Assembly: GCA_039944855.1 (NCBI GenBank)
Contig: JBDUXZ010000016.1
Span: forward strand, 117,804 to 181,803
Source of the DNA: Rhodothermales bacterium
GTDB lineage: Bacteria > Bacteroidota > Rhodothermia > Rhodothermales > JANQRZ01
DNA: 64,000 bases
Reading direction: 5' to 3'
Shown: piece by piece, positions 1 to 8,380 of the stretch
Position numbering within the stretch: the first letter of the stretch is position 1
Layout of the letters: each line of letters starts with the position of its first letter
Notes under the pieces: model-generated
What the model saw: the letters and a program-made list of their open reading frames with translations, nothing else
Told to the model about the DNA's origin: nothing
Databases searched by the model: none
Made by a program: the position numbers and the translations under genes

Positions 1-1674
1 TGGGGCCACGACTTCCGGCCCGACTACCTCCAGATCGCGAAGGCTCGTCACCACATGGGCGACCCGCCGACCGTCGCCCTCACGGCTACGGCGACGCCGC
101 TCGTGCAGGACGACATCCTCGCCACGCTCGACGTCGATCACGCCGAGCGCGTCGTCACCGGCTTCAACCGGCCGAACCTCACGTTCTCCGTCCAGTCCAC
201 GCCGTCGGCGAACGACAAGCGCCGCGCGCTGAAGGCCGTGCTCGACGAGCAGACCGGGCCGGGCCTCGTCTACGTCAGCACGCGGAAGCAGTGCGACGAC
301 GTGACGCGGTTCATCCGCGACGAGGTCGGTCGCGAGGTGCGTGCGTACCACGCCGGCCTCTCCGACGCCGAGCGGACCGACGTGCAGGACGCGTTTATGA
401 CAGGCGGGCTCGACCTCGTCGTCGCGACGAACGCCTTCGGGATGGGCGTGGACCGGGCGGACGTGCGCTTCGTCGTCCACTGGGGGATCCCGTCCACGCT
501 CGAAGCCTACTACCAAGAGGCCGGCCGTGCGGGCCGCGACGACAACCCTTCCGAGGCGCTGCTTCTGTACGCGACGCAGGACGCTTCGCTGCGCGAGTGG
601 TTCATCGACCAGAACGCCCCGTCCGAACGCGACCTCCGCGCGCTCCACCGTCACCTCGCTCGCGAAGCCGGCGGTGGCCTCGCCACCGTCGATCAGGACG
701 CCGTGGCGAGCCGCGTCGATCAGCACCCCGTCGGCGTGCGCGTGGCGATGAGCCTGCTGGAGCGGATGGGCGTGCTGGAGCGCGGCGACGACCAGGGGCC
801 GCTCCGTCAGTACGGTGTCGGGGAGTGGAATGCGGAGCAGGCCGCGCGCGTGCTCGCCTCCTCCGAGAAGCGGCAGAAGGCGAAGCGGCAGGCGCTCTAC
901 CGGATGATCCGCTACGCCGAAGCCGACGCCTGCCGCCGTCAGATGGTGCTCGACCACTTCGGCGATCCCGAGCCGCCCGAGGCCGCGCGCTGCTGCGACA
1001 ACTGCCTCGTCGCTGCCGAGATCGCCGCCGCGCCGAGCGAGGGCGAACTCCCGCCGTTCGCGAGCCTGCCGATGGGGTCGCGCATCGCGCTCGGCCTGCT
1101 CGATGCGGCTCAGCGGCTGAAGTGGAGCGTCGGGCGGAAGACGCTCGTGAAGCTGCTCTCGGGCTCCAACGCGAAGGGGATGGACCGCCGCGAGTACACG
1201 GAGTCGCCGTACTACGGTCGCCTCGGCTTCATGTCGCAGGACGATATCGACGGGCTCTACAAACAGCTCATCGCGGCGGGCTACCTCAAAGTCGTCGGGG
1301 CCGAGTACCCCGTCGTCGAGCTGACGGCGACGGGGCGGCGCGCGCTCGCCCATCGCGAGGCGATTCCGATCGAGATGCCGGTGACGGGGCGCAGCGCGTC
1401 CCCCGGCTCCCGGGTCGAGACAGCGGTGCAGGCCCGGCCGCTCGACGAGATCGGCGTGGACCTCCTCGGCGCGCTCAAGGCGTGGCGGACGGAGCAGGCC
1501 CACGCGCAGGACGTGCCGCCGTACGTCGTATTCAACGACCGCACGCTCGACGCGATCGCCCGCGCCCGGCCCGACAGCGACGACGCGCTCCTCGCCATCA
1601 AAGGCATCGGCCCGGCGAAGCTGGAACGCTACGGCGCGGACGTGCTGCGTCTCGTCGCGGAGGCGGCGGGGTAG
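1..1674 (+). CDS. recQ: ATP-dependent DNA helicase RecQ, 5' end missing
   Basis: RecQ is a 3'-5' DNA helicase of recombination and repair. The open frame runs in from base 1 and is cut by the window edge. The first visible residues (WGHDFRPDY) are those that directly follow the DEAH box in RecQ proteins, so roughly the first 140 residues, with Walker A and DEAH, lie upstream. Visible parts in order are motif III (ALTATATP), the second RecA-like lobe with GLVYVSTRKQ and the QEAGRAGRD motif, a zinc-binding cluster ending CCDNC, a winged-helix RQC domain, and a C-terminal HRDC-type domain (VVFNDRTLDAIARARP). The next gene is convergent, with 18 bases between the stop codons. The family call is firm. 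An internal ATG at base 55 is not the start. Confidence 0.96.
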   Translation, partial: WGHDFRPDYLQIAKARHHMGDPPTVALTATATPLVQDDILATLDVDHAERVVTGFNRPNLTFSVQSTPSANDKRRALKAVLDEQTGPGLVYVSTRKQCDDVTRFIRDEVGREVRAYHAGLSDAERTDVQDAFMTGGLDLVVATNAFGMGVDRADVRFVVHWGIPSTLEAYYQEAGRAGRDDNPSEALLLYATQDASLREWFIDQNAPSERDLRALHRHLAREAGGGLATVDQDAVASRVDQHPVGVRVAMSLLERMGVLERGDDQGPLRQYGVGEWNAEQAARVLASSEKRQKAKRQALYRMIRYAEADACRRQMVLDHFGDPEPPEAARCCDNCLVAAEIAAAPSEGELPPFASLPMGSRIALGLLDAAQRLKWSVGRKTLVKLLSGSNAKGMDRREYTESPYYGRLGFMSQDDIDGLYKQLIAAGYLKVVGAEYPVVELTATGRRALAHREAIPIEMPVTGRSASPGSRVETAVQARPLDEIGVDLLGALKAWRTEQAHAQDVPPYVVFNDRTLDAIARARPDSDDALLAIKGIGPAKLERYGADVLRLVAEAAG

Positions 1675-1692
1675 CAGGTCCTCGCTTCCGGT

Positions 1693-2487
1693 TCAGACCA
1701 GCAATTCCGCCGGGTGCTCGTGGCCGTAGGCGCCGGAGCCGAAGAGGGCGAAGTCGTAGCGGCACGGGTCCGCCGGGTCGAAGGCGCGGCAGCGCATCGT
1801 GAGTTCGAGGGCCGCGCGCCAGTCGTCCTGCTTACGGTCGAGGAGCCCGAGGGCTCGGGCCTGGCGACCGGAATGCACGTCGAGCGGGAGGACGAGCTGG
1901 GCCGGGGTGATGCGGGTCCAGAGCCCGAAGTCGACGGGCCCGGGGCGGACCATCCAGCGGAGGTACATGCAGAGCCGCTTGGCGGCGCTGCCGGTGTCGG
2001 GGCGGGCGAGGTGCTTGCGGAGTCGAGGCGGCGTGTCCGGCCGGGCGGTCAGCACGCGCTCGCTGAAACCCTGGATGGCGGGGCCGACGTTACGAGCGTC
2101 GGGGGGGAGGCGCTCGGCGAACACGGCTTCGAGCGATCCGTGCTCGCGCAGCAAGACGGAAAGCGCGTGCGTCAGCGCGACGGCGTCCGCTGGCTGGAAT
2201 GTGCGGTGTTTGAACCCGGCGAGCCGAGGGCCATCGCGGTCCGGGTCGAAGTCGCGGACGAACGTGTAGGGGCGGAACCGCATCCGTTCGCAGAGGTCGG
2301 CCAGCTTCGCCATGATCGTCACGCGGCGGCCCCACGCGAGGAGGGCGGCGTAGAGCCCGATCACCTCGCGGTCGCGCGCGTCGTCGAAGCCATGCGGGAT
2401 CGCGATGGGGTCGTCGGCGATGAACGCCCGCCGCTCGTAGCGGTCGACGAGGCCATCGAGGTAGGATTTGAGTGCAGCGTCGGCCAT
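1693..2487 (-). CDS. TIGR02757 / DUF2400 family protein
   Basis: A 264-residue protein matching the TIGR02757 (DUF2400) family, which is common in Bacteroidota and has no settled function. Recognisable features are the N-terminal LKSYLDGLVDRYERR segment, the DDPIAIPHGF stretch, the LLAWGRR motif and a C-terminal half with RLCMYLRWMVR and LPLDVHSGR. The LPLDVH segment recalls the DNA-glycosylase-like helical fold suggested for this family; that is memory, not shown here. The start ATG is preceded by a large palindrome at 2496-2525, only 8 bases upstream, so the promoter or leader must include that hairpin. It lies convergent to recQ and downstream of the DUF4342 gene on the same strand. Confidence 0.85.
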   Translation of the reverse strand: MADAALKSYLDGLVDRYERRAFIADDPIAIPHGFDDARDREVIGLYAALLAWGRRVTIMAKLADLCERMRFRPYTFVRDFDPDRDGPRLAGFKHRTFQPADAVALTHALSVLLREHGSLEAVFAERLPPDARNVGPAIQGFSERVLTARPDTPPRLRKHLARPDTGSAAKRLCMYLRWMVRPGPVDFGLWTRITPAQLVLPLDVHSGRQARALGLLDRKQDDWRAALELTMRCRAFDPADPCRYDFALFGSGAYGHEHPAELLV

Positions 2488-2495
2488 AGAAACGA

Positions 2496-2525
2496 CGTAG
2501 GGGCGACCGGCCGGTCGCCCCTACG
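2496..2525. repeat. 30-bp perfect palindrome (GTAGGGGCG family)
   Basis: A perfect inverted repeat centred between 2510 and 2511, with left arm CGTAGGGGCGACCGG and right arm its exact complement. It sits in the 61-base gap between the DUF4342 and DUF2400 genes. It belongs to the same family as the elements at 20114, 20167, 43247, 51996, 60353 and 61623. No T-run follows on either strand, so it is not an obvious intrinsic terminator. Confidence 0.9.
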
Positions 2526-2548
2526 GGGTCGGGAGGTGGACGGGGGGA

Positions 2549-2920
2549 TCAGCCGATGGTCTTGTCCGGCCCGTCCTTCGGCGTCACGGGCTTCGACGCC
2601 GGCGTCTCGGTCGGCTTCCCGGAGACGTGGTCGGCATCGGGGTCGCGCTCGACGACGATCGTCACGTCGGTCAGGAGGGCGGCGAGGGCGCCGAGGGCCG
2701 CGAGCACGGGGGAGAGCAGGACGGCGGCCGCGCCGGCCCCGACACCCACCGTCATCGGGACTTCGAGGAGGACGCGGTCCTCCTTCTTAATGCGGATGTG
2801 GCGGACGTTACCCTCTTCGATCAGGTCGCGCACGCGGTCCACGAGCTGGTTGCCCGCGAGCTTGATCTCTTCAATGGCCTCGCTAGCTTTCTTCGAGGGG
2901 GAGTTAGGGTTCTTGCTCAT
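2549..2920 (-). CDS. DUF4342 domain protein with a C-terminal tail
   Basis: A 123-residue protein. Residues about 12-85 match DUF4342: a helical segment (EAIEEIKLAGNQLVDRVRDLIEEGNVRHIRIK), a short strand (LLEVPMTVGV) and a hydrophobic helix (AAVLLSPVLAALGALAALLTDVTIVVE). The tail after residue 90 is polar and rich in Pro and Lys, probably disordered. The start at 2920 (MSKNPNSPSKK) is preferred over the longer frame opening at 2995, because the extra 25 residues are Pro/Arg-rich and do not look like the family. The function of DUF4342 is not established. One membrane-inserting helix is likely. Confidence 0.85.
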   Translation of the reverse strand: MSKNPNSPSKKASEAIEEIKLAGNQLVDRVRDLIEEGNVRHIRIKKEDRVLLEVPMTVGVGAGAAAVLLSPVLAALGALAALLTDVTIVVERDPDADHVSGKPTETPASKPVTPKDGPDKTIG

Positions 2921-3382
2921 GATAGGATGTCGAGTAGATGGGGAGAGGTCCCGCCGCGCACCCGGGCGGAGAGGAGAAGGTGGTGCGAGAAGCACGGCGG
3001 GACGCGCCGAATGGTTCCGAGTAACTCCGCTGCCGGTGCGGTCGAAACCGTATCAAGTCATTACAAAAAGGAACCGGGCCGGGCGACTTTTCCGGTTCGG
3101 ACGAGCGGGCGGGGCACCGAGAGAAGGGCGTCGAATCAGATTAGCGAGTCGGATCGGAGCGAAAATGCGCGCTAAACGGAGAGGTGGAGGGGGAGAGGCC
3201 GAGGTTCCGGTGTGGCGCGGACGGTTCGGGCACGGCCCATGCTAAAGGGAAGGCAGAGCGCGAATGGGAGCACGCCGTATCGGTCGCCATCCGCAACACT
3301 CACTCCACATAACCCGGAGCGCCAGTCGTACAGCGGCGTGCTCCAGCAGGAACCAACCAACCAACTTTAAGAGGTATCCCCC
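2921..3382. other. Non-coding gap between DUF4342 gene and first pilin-like gene
   Basis: 462 bases with divergent flanking genes, so promoters for both directions are expected here. No convincing -35/-10 pair was found. It holds the hairpin at 3065-3098. The last bases carry AAGAGG at 3369-3374, eight bases before the pilin ATG, one of the better Shine-Dalgarno matches in the window. A 62-codon open frame on the minus strand (3172-3360) has no recognisable features and was not called. Confidence 0.6.
3065..3098 (-). terminator. Intrinsic-terminator-like hairpin on the minus strand
   Basis: Read on the minus strand, GAACCGG (3098-3092) pairs with CCGGTTC (3077-3071) across a 14-base loop, and the 3' arm is followed by CTTTTTG. 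That is the shape of a Rho-independent terminator. No minus-strand gene is recognised upstream of it (3098-3383), so it may end a small RNA or be incidental. Confidence 0.4.
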
Positions 3383-3829
3383 ATGGGTCAGCAGCAACTC
3401 CTCCTCCTCGTCCTCGGCATCGTCATCGTCGGCCTCGCGGTCGTCGTCGGCATCCAGGCCTTCGGCGAGAACCAGAAGAAAGCCAACTCCGATGCCATCG
3501 TCAACGACGCCGTCCGCATCGCCTCCGACGCGCAGGCGTGGAAGCTGAAGCCCGCCGCCTTCGGTGGCGGTTCCAATGAGACGGGCATGGAGAACTTCTC
3601 GCTCGCCCAGGTCGGCTACACGGTGTCGAGCGGTGTCTACTCCAACCTCAATGGCGACTTCGAAGTCACCGCGTCCACGACGAGCCTGATCATCGAAGGC
3701 ACGAACGATGACAACGACAACGAGGTCCAGGTCGGTGTCTTCGGTACCACTCCTGAGTGCATCGCCACCGCAGTCGGCGCGATCGGCAGCGTGACCTCGC
3801 CTACCGCCCCCAGCGGGTGTGCGTTCTAA
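3383..3829 (+). CDS. Pilin-like protein A (short leader, C-terminal Cys pair)
   Basis: A 148-residue protein with one N-terminal hydrophobic helix (LLLLVLGIVIVGLAVVVGIQAF, about residues 6-25) followed by an amphipathic continuation (GENQKKANSDAIVNDAVRIA) and a soluble beta-rich domain. This is the layout of a type IV pilin. Two cysteines near the C-terminus (C126 and C146) could close a D-region loop as in type IVa pilins. The oddity is the start: MGQQQL leaves at most a two-residue leader before a Gly|Gln cleavage site, and there is no Glu5. A paralogue with a near-identical first 20 residues is at 6374. Being first in the pilus cluster with a good Shine-Dalgarno sequence, it may be the major subunit. 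The pilin call is inferred from architecture and context. Confidence 0.7.
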   Translation: MGQQQLLLLVLGIVIVGLAVVVGIQAFGENQKKANSDAIVNDAVRIASDAQAWKLKPAAFGGGSNETGMENFSLAQVGYTVSSGVYSNLNGDFEVTASTTSLIIEGTNDDNDNEVQVGVFGTTPECIATAVGAIGSVTSPTAPSGCAF

Positions 3830-3929
3830 GGCCCAGGATGCTGCATGAACTTGGCGGCATCTCTGTCGGGCTTCGGTCCGATGGGGATGCCGCCTTCGCA
3901 TTTTACCCCGCTTAGTACTTCTGCCGCTC

Positions 3930-6155
3930 ATGTCTGTGCGTCCTCGTCTCCCCGTTTCTCCGTGCTCTGCGCGCAACGCGCTGTGTCCAACGCTGCGGCA
4001 GCGCGAAGTAGCGTACCAACTCCGGCTCCTGTTCGTCCCTGTCGCGCTGGTCGTCATGGTGGGTCGCCTGATTGAATACACATTCGTGGTCAACCTGGCA
4101 CCCCACGATGTTGCGACGTTGCTGGTCAATAATCTTCCTGCCTTGACGCTGCTGATCGCCGTCTTCGTGACCGGGTTCATTGCGCTCAGTGTGCGGCTTC
4201 AGGGCCGCCATCCCCTCGTCACCGGGATAGCGGGAGTTGCATTTGCGGTGGCCGTGTTCGTCGGGGGGGCGTTCCTGCTTCCGTGGTGGGTCAAGGGATG
4301 GGTGTCAGGGAGGACGTTTAGCTATCTCCGCTGGGACTTGCTGGCGGTGCTGGCGGCGTTCTTGTTCAGCACAGCGATTCTTACGTATGTCCGCGGGGTG
4401 GGGCAGAGAGTGGCTCAAGGGGCGATAGGCTTGGCGGCGTTGGTCTGGGTGCTCTTCTACCTCGTTGAAGCTAGCGTCCTCGCCACAACGGGGATCGCGG
4501 GGAGCTATTTCATGCTGCAGGATCTCGTGGTGCGGCCGTTCGAAGTACTCCCCCTACTCGTCAGCGAGCTCGAATGGGTGCATGTTGCCATCCTCGGAGG
4601 CCCGCTCGTGACGGTGCTCTCCGCTCCGCATGTGGCGCGGCTATGCTCCCAAGCGAGCGCTCCGGGTAGGCAGAGAGCCGTGATTCAGGACCGCTACGGC
4701 ATGAGGCGTATGTGGTGGGTAGGAGGGGCGTTTGCCGCCCTCGTGGCGTTCGCCCCCGTCTCGTCCGAGATCCCCGTCGAGACCTCGATGAGCCGCTTCG
4801 TCCAGATGGCATCCTATGAGATCGCGGGCGAGGAGGCCGCCCTCTCGCCGAACGGCGTAGAGGGATTCGATACGCGAAGCCTCTACCTCGCTGCGACGGA
4901 CAGCACCCGGGCGAAGAACGTAGTCGTCATCGTGATGGAATCGATCCGCAGCCGATCGATGAGCCTCTACAACGACGAACTCGATACGACTCCGTTTCTG
5001 GACTCGCTCGCCCGCTACAGCCTCGTGGCCGAGCGCTTCTACACACCCGTGTCCTACACGAACAAGTCGATTGTGAGCCTGTTTGGGGGGATTTATCCCG
5101 GCCCGGAAGGCTACCTGCTCGAGGGCGAAGCCTTGCCCGGAGGCATTCCAGCGCGGGGTCTCCCATCTCTCCTCGACGATCACGGGTACCGCAGCGCGTT
5201 CTTCACCCCCGCCATCATGGCGTTCGAGCGCAAAGACGTCATCTTAGCCAACCTCGGATTCGACGAGATGTACGGGGACAGCAGCTACCCCAAAGCGGGG
5301 TTCGCCCAGAAAGCGTACTTCGGATACGAAGACCGAGTCGCGCTCGACGCCACCCTCGACTGGGTCGAGGACGCCGACGTTTCGGGCGAGCCGTTCTTGC
5401 TCGGGCTCCTGACCCTTTCTTCGCATCACCCCTATGACTTGCCGCCATCTTTCGAGACGCGTCCATACGGGACCGGCGACCCGGATCTTGAGGCGTACCT
5501 CAACTCCATTCGTTACACGGATAGCTTCGTCCGAGATCTGATGGCCGGGTTCGAGAAGCGCGGACTCCTCGACAAAACGGTATTCATCGTGGTCGGCGAT
5601 CATGGCGAGGCCTTCGGCGAGCACAGCCAGCGGATGCACGGCGATGTGTTGTGGGACGAGGCGCTTCAGATCCCCGCGCTCGTGTACGCTCCGGGGATCG
5701 TCCCAGCCGGACGCATCTCCGGCGCCCGATCCAGCATCGATATCGTACCGACCGTCTTGGACGTGCTCAACCTCGATGCACAGGGGGCGACTCTGCCTGG
5801 CGTGTCTCTCCTCGAACCCAATCCGGCTGACCGCACGCTCTTCCACGCCTGCCGAAATGCGAGAGCCGGGCTGGCTGTCAGGAAGGATTCGCTGAAGTAC
5901 GTCTACTGGATTCGCAGGCCGACTCAGGTCTTCAACACGGCACAGGACCCGGAAGAACGGTTCGACATCGCTGCAGATATCCCGCACGAGCAGGTCAGGC
6001 GGGTGGAGTCCGAGGCCCGCACGTGGTACTTCTACAACGAGCAGGCATACGAAGCGGCGCGGGTGGATGCCGCGTTCAGAAAGGAAGACCGGCTGGCATG
6101 GCGTTCGGAAAACGAGGCGCGCTACGAGCGGGCGAAGTATTGGCAGGAAGAGTGA
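3930..6155 (+). CDS. LtaS-like membrane sulfatase / phosphotransferase
   Basis: A 741-residue alkaline-phosphatase-superfamily enzyme. The N-terminal 270 residues or so hold about five membrane helices, and the C-terminal catalytic domain faces outward. Visible active-site parts are VIVMESIRS (metal-binding Glu near residue 337), FYTPVSYTNKSIVSLFGG (likely nucleophilic Thr near 377) and VVGDHGEAFGEH (metal ligands D557 and H558). Known relatives transfer phosphoglycerol or phosphoethanolamine to envelope polymers or proteins. It sits between the two pilin-like paralogues, in the same direction, which raises the possibility that it decorates pilin or a linked glycan. By eye, base composition is somewhat less GC-rich than its neighbours. 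The first 25 residues are Arg/Pro-rich, so the start could be a little downstream. Confidence 0.85.
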   Translation: MSVRPRLPVSPCSARNALCPTLRQREVAYQLRLLFVPVALVVMVGRLIEYTFVVNLAPHDVATLLVNNLPALTLLIAVFVTGFIALSVRLQGRHPLVTGIAGVAFAVAVFVGGAFLLPWWVKGWVSGRTFSYLRWDLLAVLAAFLFSTAILTYVRGVGQRVAQGAIGLAALVWVLFYLVEASVLATTGIAGSYFMLQDLVVRPFEVLPLLVSELEWVHVAILGGPLVTVLSAPHVARLCSQASAPGRQRAVIQDRYGMRRMWWVGGAFAALVAFAPVSSEIPVETSMSRFVQMASYEIAGEEAALSPNGVEGFDTRSLYLAATDSTRAKNVVVIVMESIRSRSMSLYNDELDTTPFLDSLARYSLVAERFYTPVSYTNKSIVSLFGGIYPGPEGYLLEGEALPGGIPARGLPSLLDDHGYRSAFFTPAIMAFERKDVILANLGFDEMYGDSSYPKAGFAQKAYFGYEDRVALDATLDWVEDADVSGEPFLLGLLTLSSHHPYDLPPSFETRPYGTGDPDLEAYLNSIRYTDSFVRDLMAGFEKRGLLDKTVFIVVGDHGEAFGEHSQRMHGDVLWDEALQIPALVYAPGIVPAGRISGARSSIDIVPTVLDVLNLDAQGATLPGVSLLEPNPADRTLFHACRNARAGLAVRKDSLKYVYWIRRPTQVFNTAQDPEERFDIAADIPHEQVRRVESEARTWYFYNEQAYEAARVDAAFRKEDRLAWRSENEARYERAKYWQEE

Positions 6156-6373
6156 CGGCGGCGTCAACGCAGGGCGGTTGGTGCGGTTCGAGGGCGGGGT
6201 AGGGCAGGCCGGCGCAGCTTCACTGCCGGGCGTTGAGTCAGTCGCTTTGGCAATGAACTTGCCCTATGGTCGATATCCCTGCTCCCAGGCCCTGAAAGGG
6301 GGATTCGAGCGGGACTTCATCACGAAAGGAACCGCCGCCGGTCGATTCTTTCCACTAGCATCCAACACACCTT

Positions 6374-6784
6374 ATGGGCCAGCAACAACTCCTCCTCCTC
6401 GTCATAGGGGTCATCCTCGTCGGGCTCGCCGTCATGGCCGGGCTAACAGCGATTCAGACGCACATCCGGCAGGATGAGGCCGACGGCCTCGTGGACCGCT
6501 CCCTCGCGATCGCGACGTACGCCTACTACTGGAAGTCACGGAATGACCCGTTCGCCGGCGGCGACCAGTCGTACGAGAACCTCGCAACGAACGGGATGGG
6601 CACGCTCTCGCTCGATACGGCGACGGTCCGGGGTCGCTTCGACATCACGAATGCGTGGCCGGACTCCGTCGAGATCACGGCCGTCAGCTCGCGCTACCCC
6701 GACATCGGTGTGCGCATCGTCGTCGACCAGTACAACATCAAGCGGACGACGGTCCGTTTCGACGGCACGTTTGCACTGAACTAG
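6374..6784 (+). CDS. Pilin-like protein B (short leader)
   Basis: A 136-residue paralogue of the protein at 3383. Both begin MGQQQLLLLV and continue with an almost identical hydrophobic helix (residues 5-25), followed by a charged helix and a WK-containing turn (YAYYWKSRNDPFAGG here, AQAWKLKPAAFGGG there). The C-terminal domain is beta-rich and has no cysteine, unlike protein A. There is no canonical class III leader and no Glu5. The stop lies 66 bases before pilC/gspF, so it probably shares that transcript. Likely a pilin or pseudopilin subunit of the machine encoded downstream; the exact role is not known. Confidence 0.7.
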   Translation: MGQQQLLLLVIGVILVGLAVMAGLTAIQTHIRQDEADGLVDRSLAIATYAYYWKSRNDPFAGGDQSYENLATNGMGTLSLDTATVRGRFDITNAWPDSVEITAVSSRYPDIGVRIVVDQYNIKRTTVRFDGTFALN

Positions 6785-6850
6785 CCCGCGCCGTCTTGGC
6801 TCTCACATGGAGCCGCCCCCCTTTCCGCCAGAACCACACGACACACCGCC

Positions 6851-8203
6851 ATGGGAGAGTTTCGATTCAGCGGGCTGAGCACGGCCGGGCAACCGGTGCA
6901 GGGCACCGTGTTTGCCCCCAACAAGCGGACGGCGCACAAGAAGGTCGCCGACCTCGCCGACCGCCACAAGTTCACGCTCCGCGACCTCGACGAGCGCGTG
7001 TTCTTCCGCTACAAGATCAAGCACCCGAGCGGGAAGGTCGTCACCGGGGAGCAGAAGGCGTTCTCGTCGGAGGAGATCGAGTCGGCGCTCTCGCGGATGG
7101 GGATGGAGGTGCTCTCCGTCCAGAAGAAGCTCTTCAACACGCAGCGGCCCCCGCCGAACCAGGACGTCATCATGTTCGTCCGCCTCGCGGCCAACCTCCT
7201 CTCGGAGAAGATGCCGTTCAACGAGGTGCTCAACCTCCTCACGGCCGACATCTCTTCGGCGGCGCTGAAGCAGACGATCCGTGACATCAACTCTGACCTC
7301 AAGGGCGGCATCGAGGCCAAGCAGGCCTTCATGAAGCACCAGGACAAGCTCGGCAAGTTCACGGCCTACATGCTCGGCGTGGCGTCGCAGTCCGGCAACA
7401 TGAGCGAGATCTACGAGGCTACGGCCAAATTCCTCGAGCGGCGCGACGAGTTCAAGAAGAGCATCCGCTCGTCGATGATCATGCCGGCGGTGACGATCCT
7501 CGCGACGCTCGGCGTGTTCATCTGGTACATCTGGTACATCGTCCCCGCTACCGCCGGCCTCTTCGCCGACTTCAAAGGCATCGAGCTCCCGCCGCTGACT
7601 GCGGCCTCGCTCGTGCTCGCGGACTGGCTCGACCACAACATGATGTGGCTCCTGCTCGGGATCGCGGCCGTCGTGGGCGGTATCGTCGCCTTCCTGCGGA
7701 GCCCGAAGGGGACGTTCCTCGCGCACAAGCACATGATTCGGATGCCCATCATGGGCAGCCTCCTGCACAAACTCAACATCGAGGTGTTCAGCCGCGTCTT
7801 CGCGATCCTCTACTCGGGGAGTGGGCAGAACATCGAGGTCATCAAGGTGGCCGCCGAGGCATGCGGTAACTCATACATCGAGCACCGCGTGAAGACGGTG
7901 ACGATCCCGATGATGGTGGCGCAGGGTGCCGACCTCGTCCGCGGGATGGAGGCCGCCGGCGTCTTCACCCCGATGGCGATTGCCCGCTTCCGCACGGGCT
8001 CCGAGACCGGGGCCGTGCGCAAGAGCGCGCAGCAGATGGCCGACTACTACGAGAAGGAGACGACGATGAAGCTGGAGGTGGCGCTCCAGTCGATCCAGAC
8101 CGTCGTGTCGCTCTTCATTGGCATCATCGTGGCCGGCCTCACCGTGCTCTCGGCCGAAACGGCGCTGATCCGCCCCGGCGCGCAGGACCTCATGGGCCAA
8201 TAA
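6851..8203 (+). CDS. pilC: Type IV pilus / T2SS inner-membrane platform protein PilC/GspF
   Basis: The 450-residue polytopic platform protein contacts the assembly ATPase and the pilin. It carries two T2SSF domains (about residues 110-230 and 310-440). Typical segments include FVRLAANLLSEKMPFNEVLNLL, GVASQSGNMSEIYEATAKFLERR and, in the second repeat, FSRVFAILYSGSGQNIEVIKVA and RFRTGSETGAVRKSAQQMADYYE. Hydrophobic helices are near residues 210-235, 255-285 and 415-440. An N-terminal extension of about 100 residues holds two repeats of the small GspF-type motif. It is directly followed by the ATPase gene. The family call is firm. PilC and GspF cannot be told apart by sequence, but the downstream pilT and pilM-like genes favour the pilus name. 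Confidence 0.93.
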   Translation: MGEFRFSGLSTAGQPVQGTVFAPNKRTAHKKVADLADRHKFTLRDLDERVFFRYKIKHPSGKVVTGEQKAFSSEEIESALSRMGMEVLSVQKKLFNTQRPPPNQDVIMFVRLAANLLSEKMPFNEVLNLLTADISSAALKQTIRDINSDLKGGIEAKQAFMKHQDKLGKFTAYMLGVASQSGNMSEIYEATAKFLERRDEFKKSIRSSMIMPAVTILATLGVFIWYIWYIVPATAGLFADFKGIELPPLTAASLVLADWLDHNMMWLLLGIAAVVGGIVAFLRSPKGTFLAHKHMIRMPIMGSLLHKLNIEVFSRVFAILYSGSGQNIEVIKVAAEACGNSYIEHRVKTVTIPMMVAQGADLVRGMEAAGVFTPMAIARFRTGSETGAVRKSAQQMADYYEKETTMKLEVALQSIQTVVSLFIGIIVAGLTVLSAETALIRPGAQDLMGQ

Positions 8204-8380
8204 GCGAAGGAGCGTCTGAGCGGCGGCGGGGTGGGGCGATAGGCCTCGCCTCGCCGCCCCCGCATGAGCCCATCACTAAAACGCGACGTTTGGGTAAAGA
8301 AAAGTGCCGCCGCGCCGATACCTGAAAGTGCCCGTGTTGGGTCCCTACGCACGCCTCTCTCTGTCTTAGCACGCCACGCC

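Noticed and set aside
291..1802. A 503-codon plus-strand open frame overlapping recQ
   Set aside because: It is out of frame with the clear RecQ motifs and gives an Arg/Pro-rich product typical of frame shadows.
3172..3360. A 62-codon minus-strand frame in front of the first pilin gene
   Set aside because: No hydrophobic, signal or family features and no ribosome-binding site. The terminator-like hairpin beyond it is noted separately, but coding is not supported.
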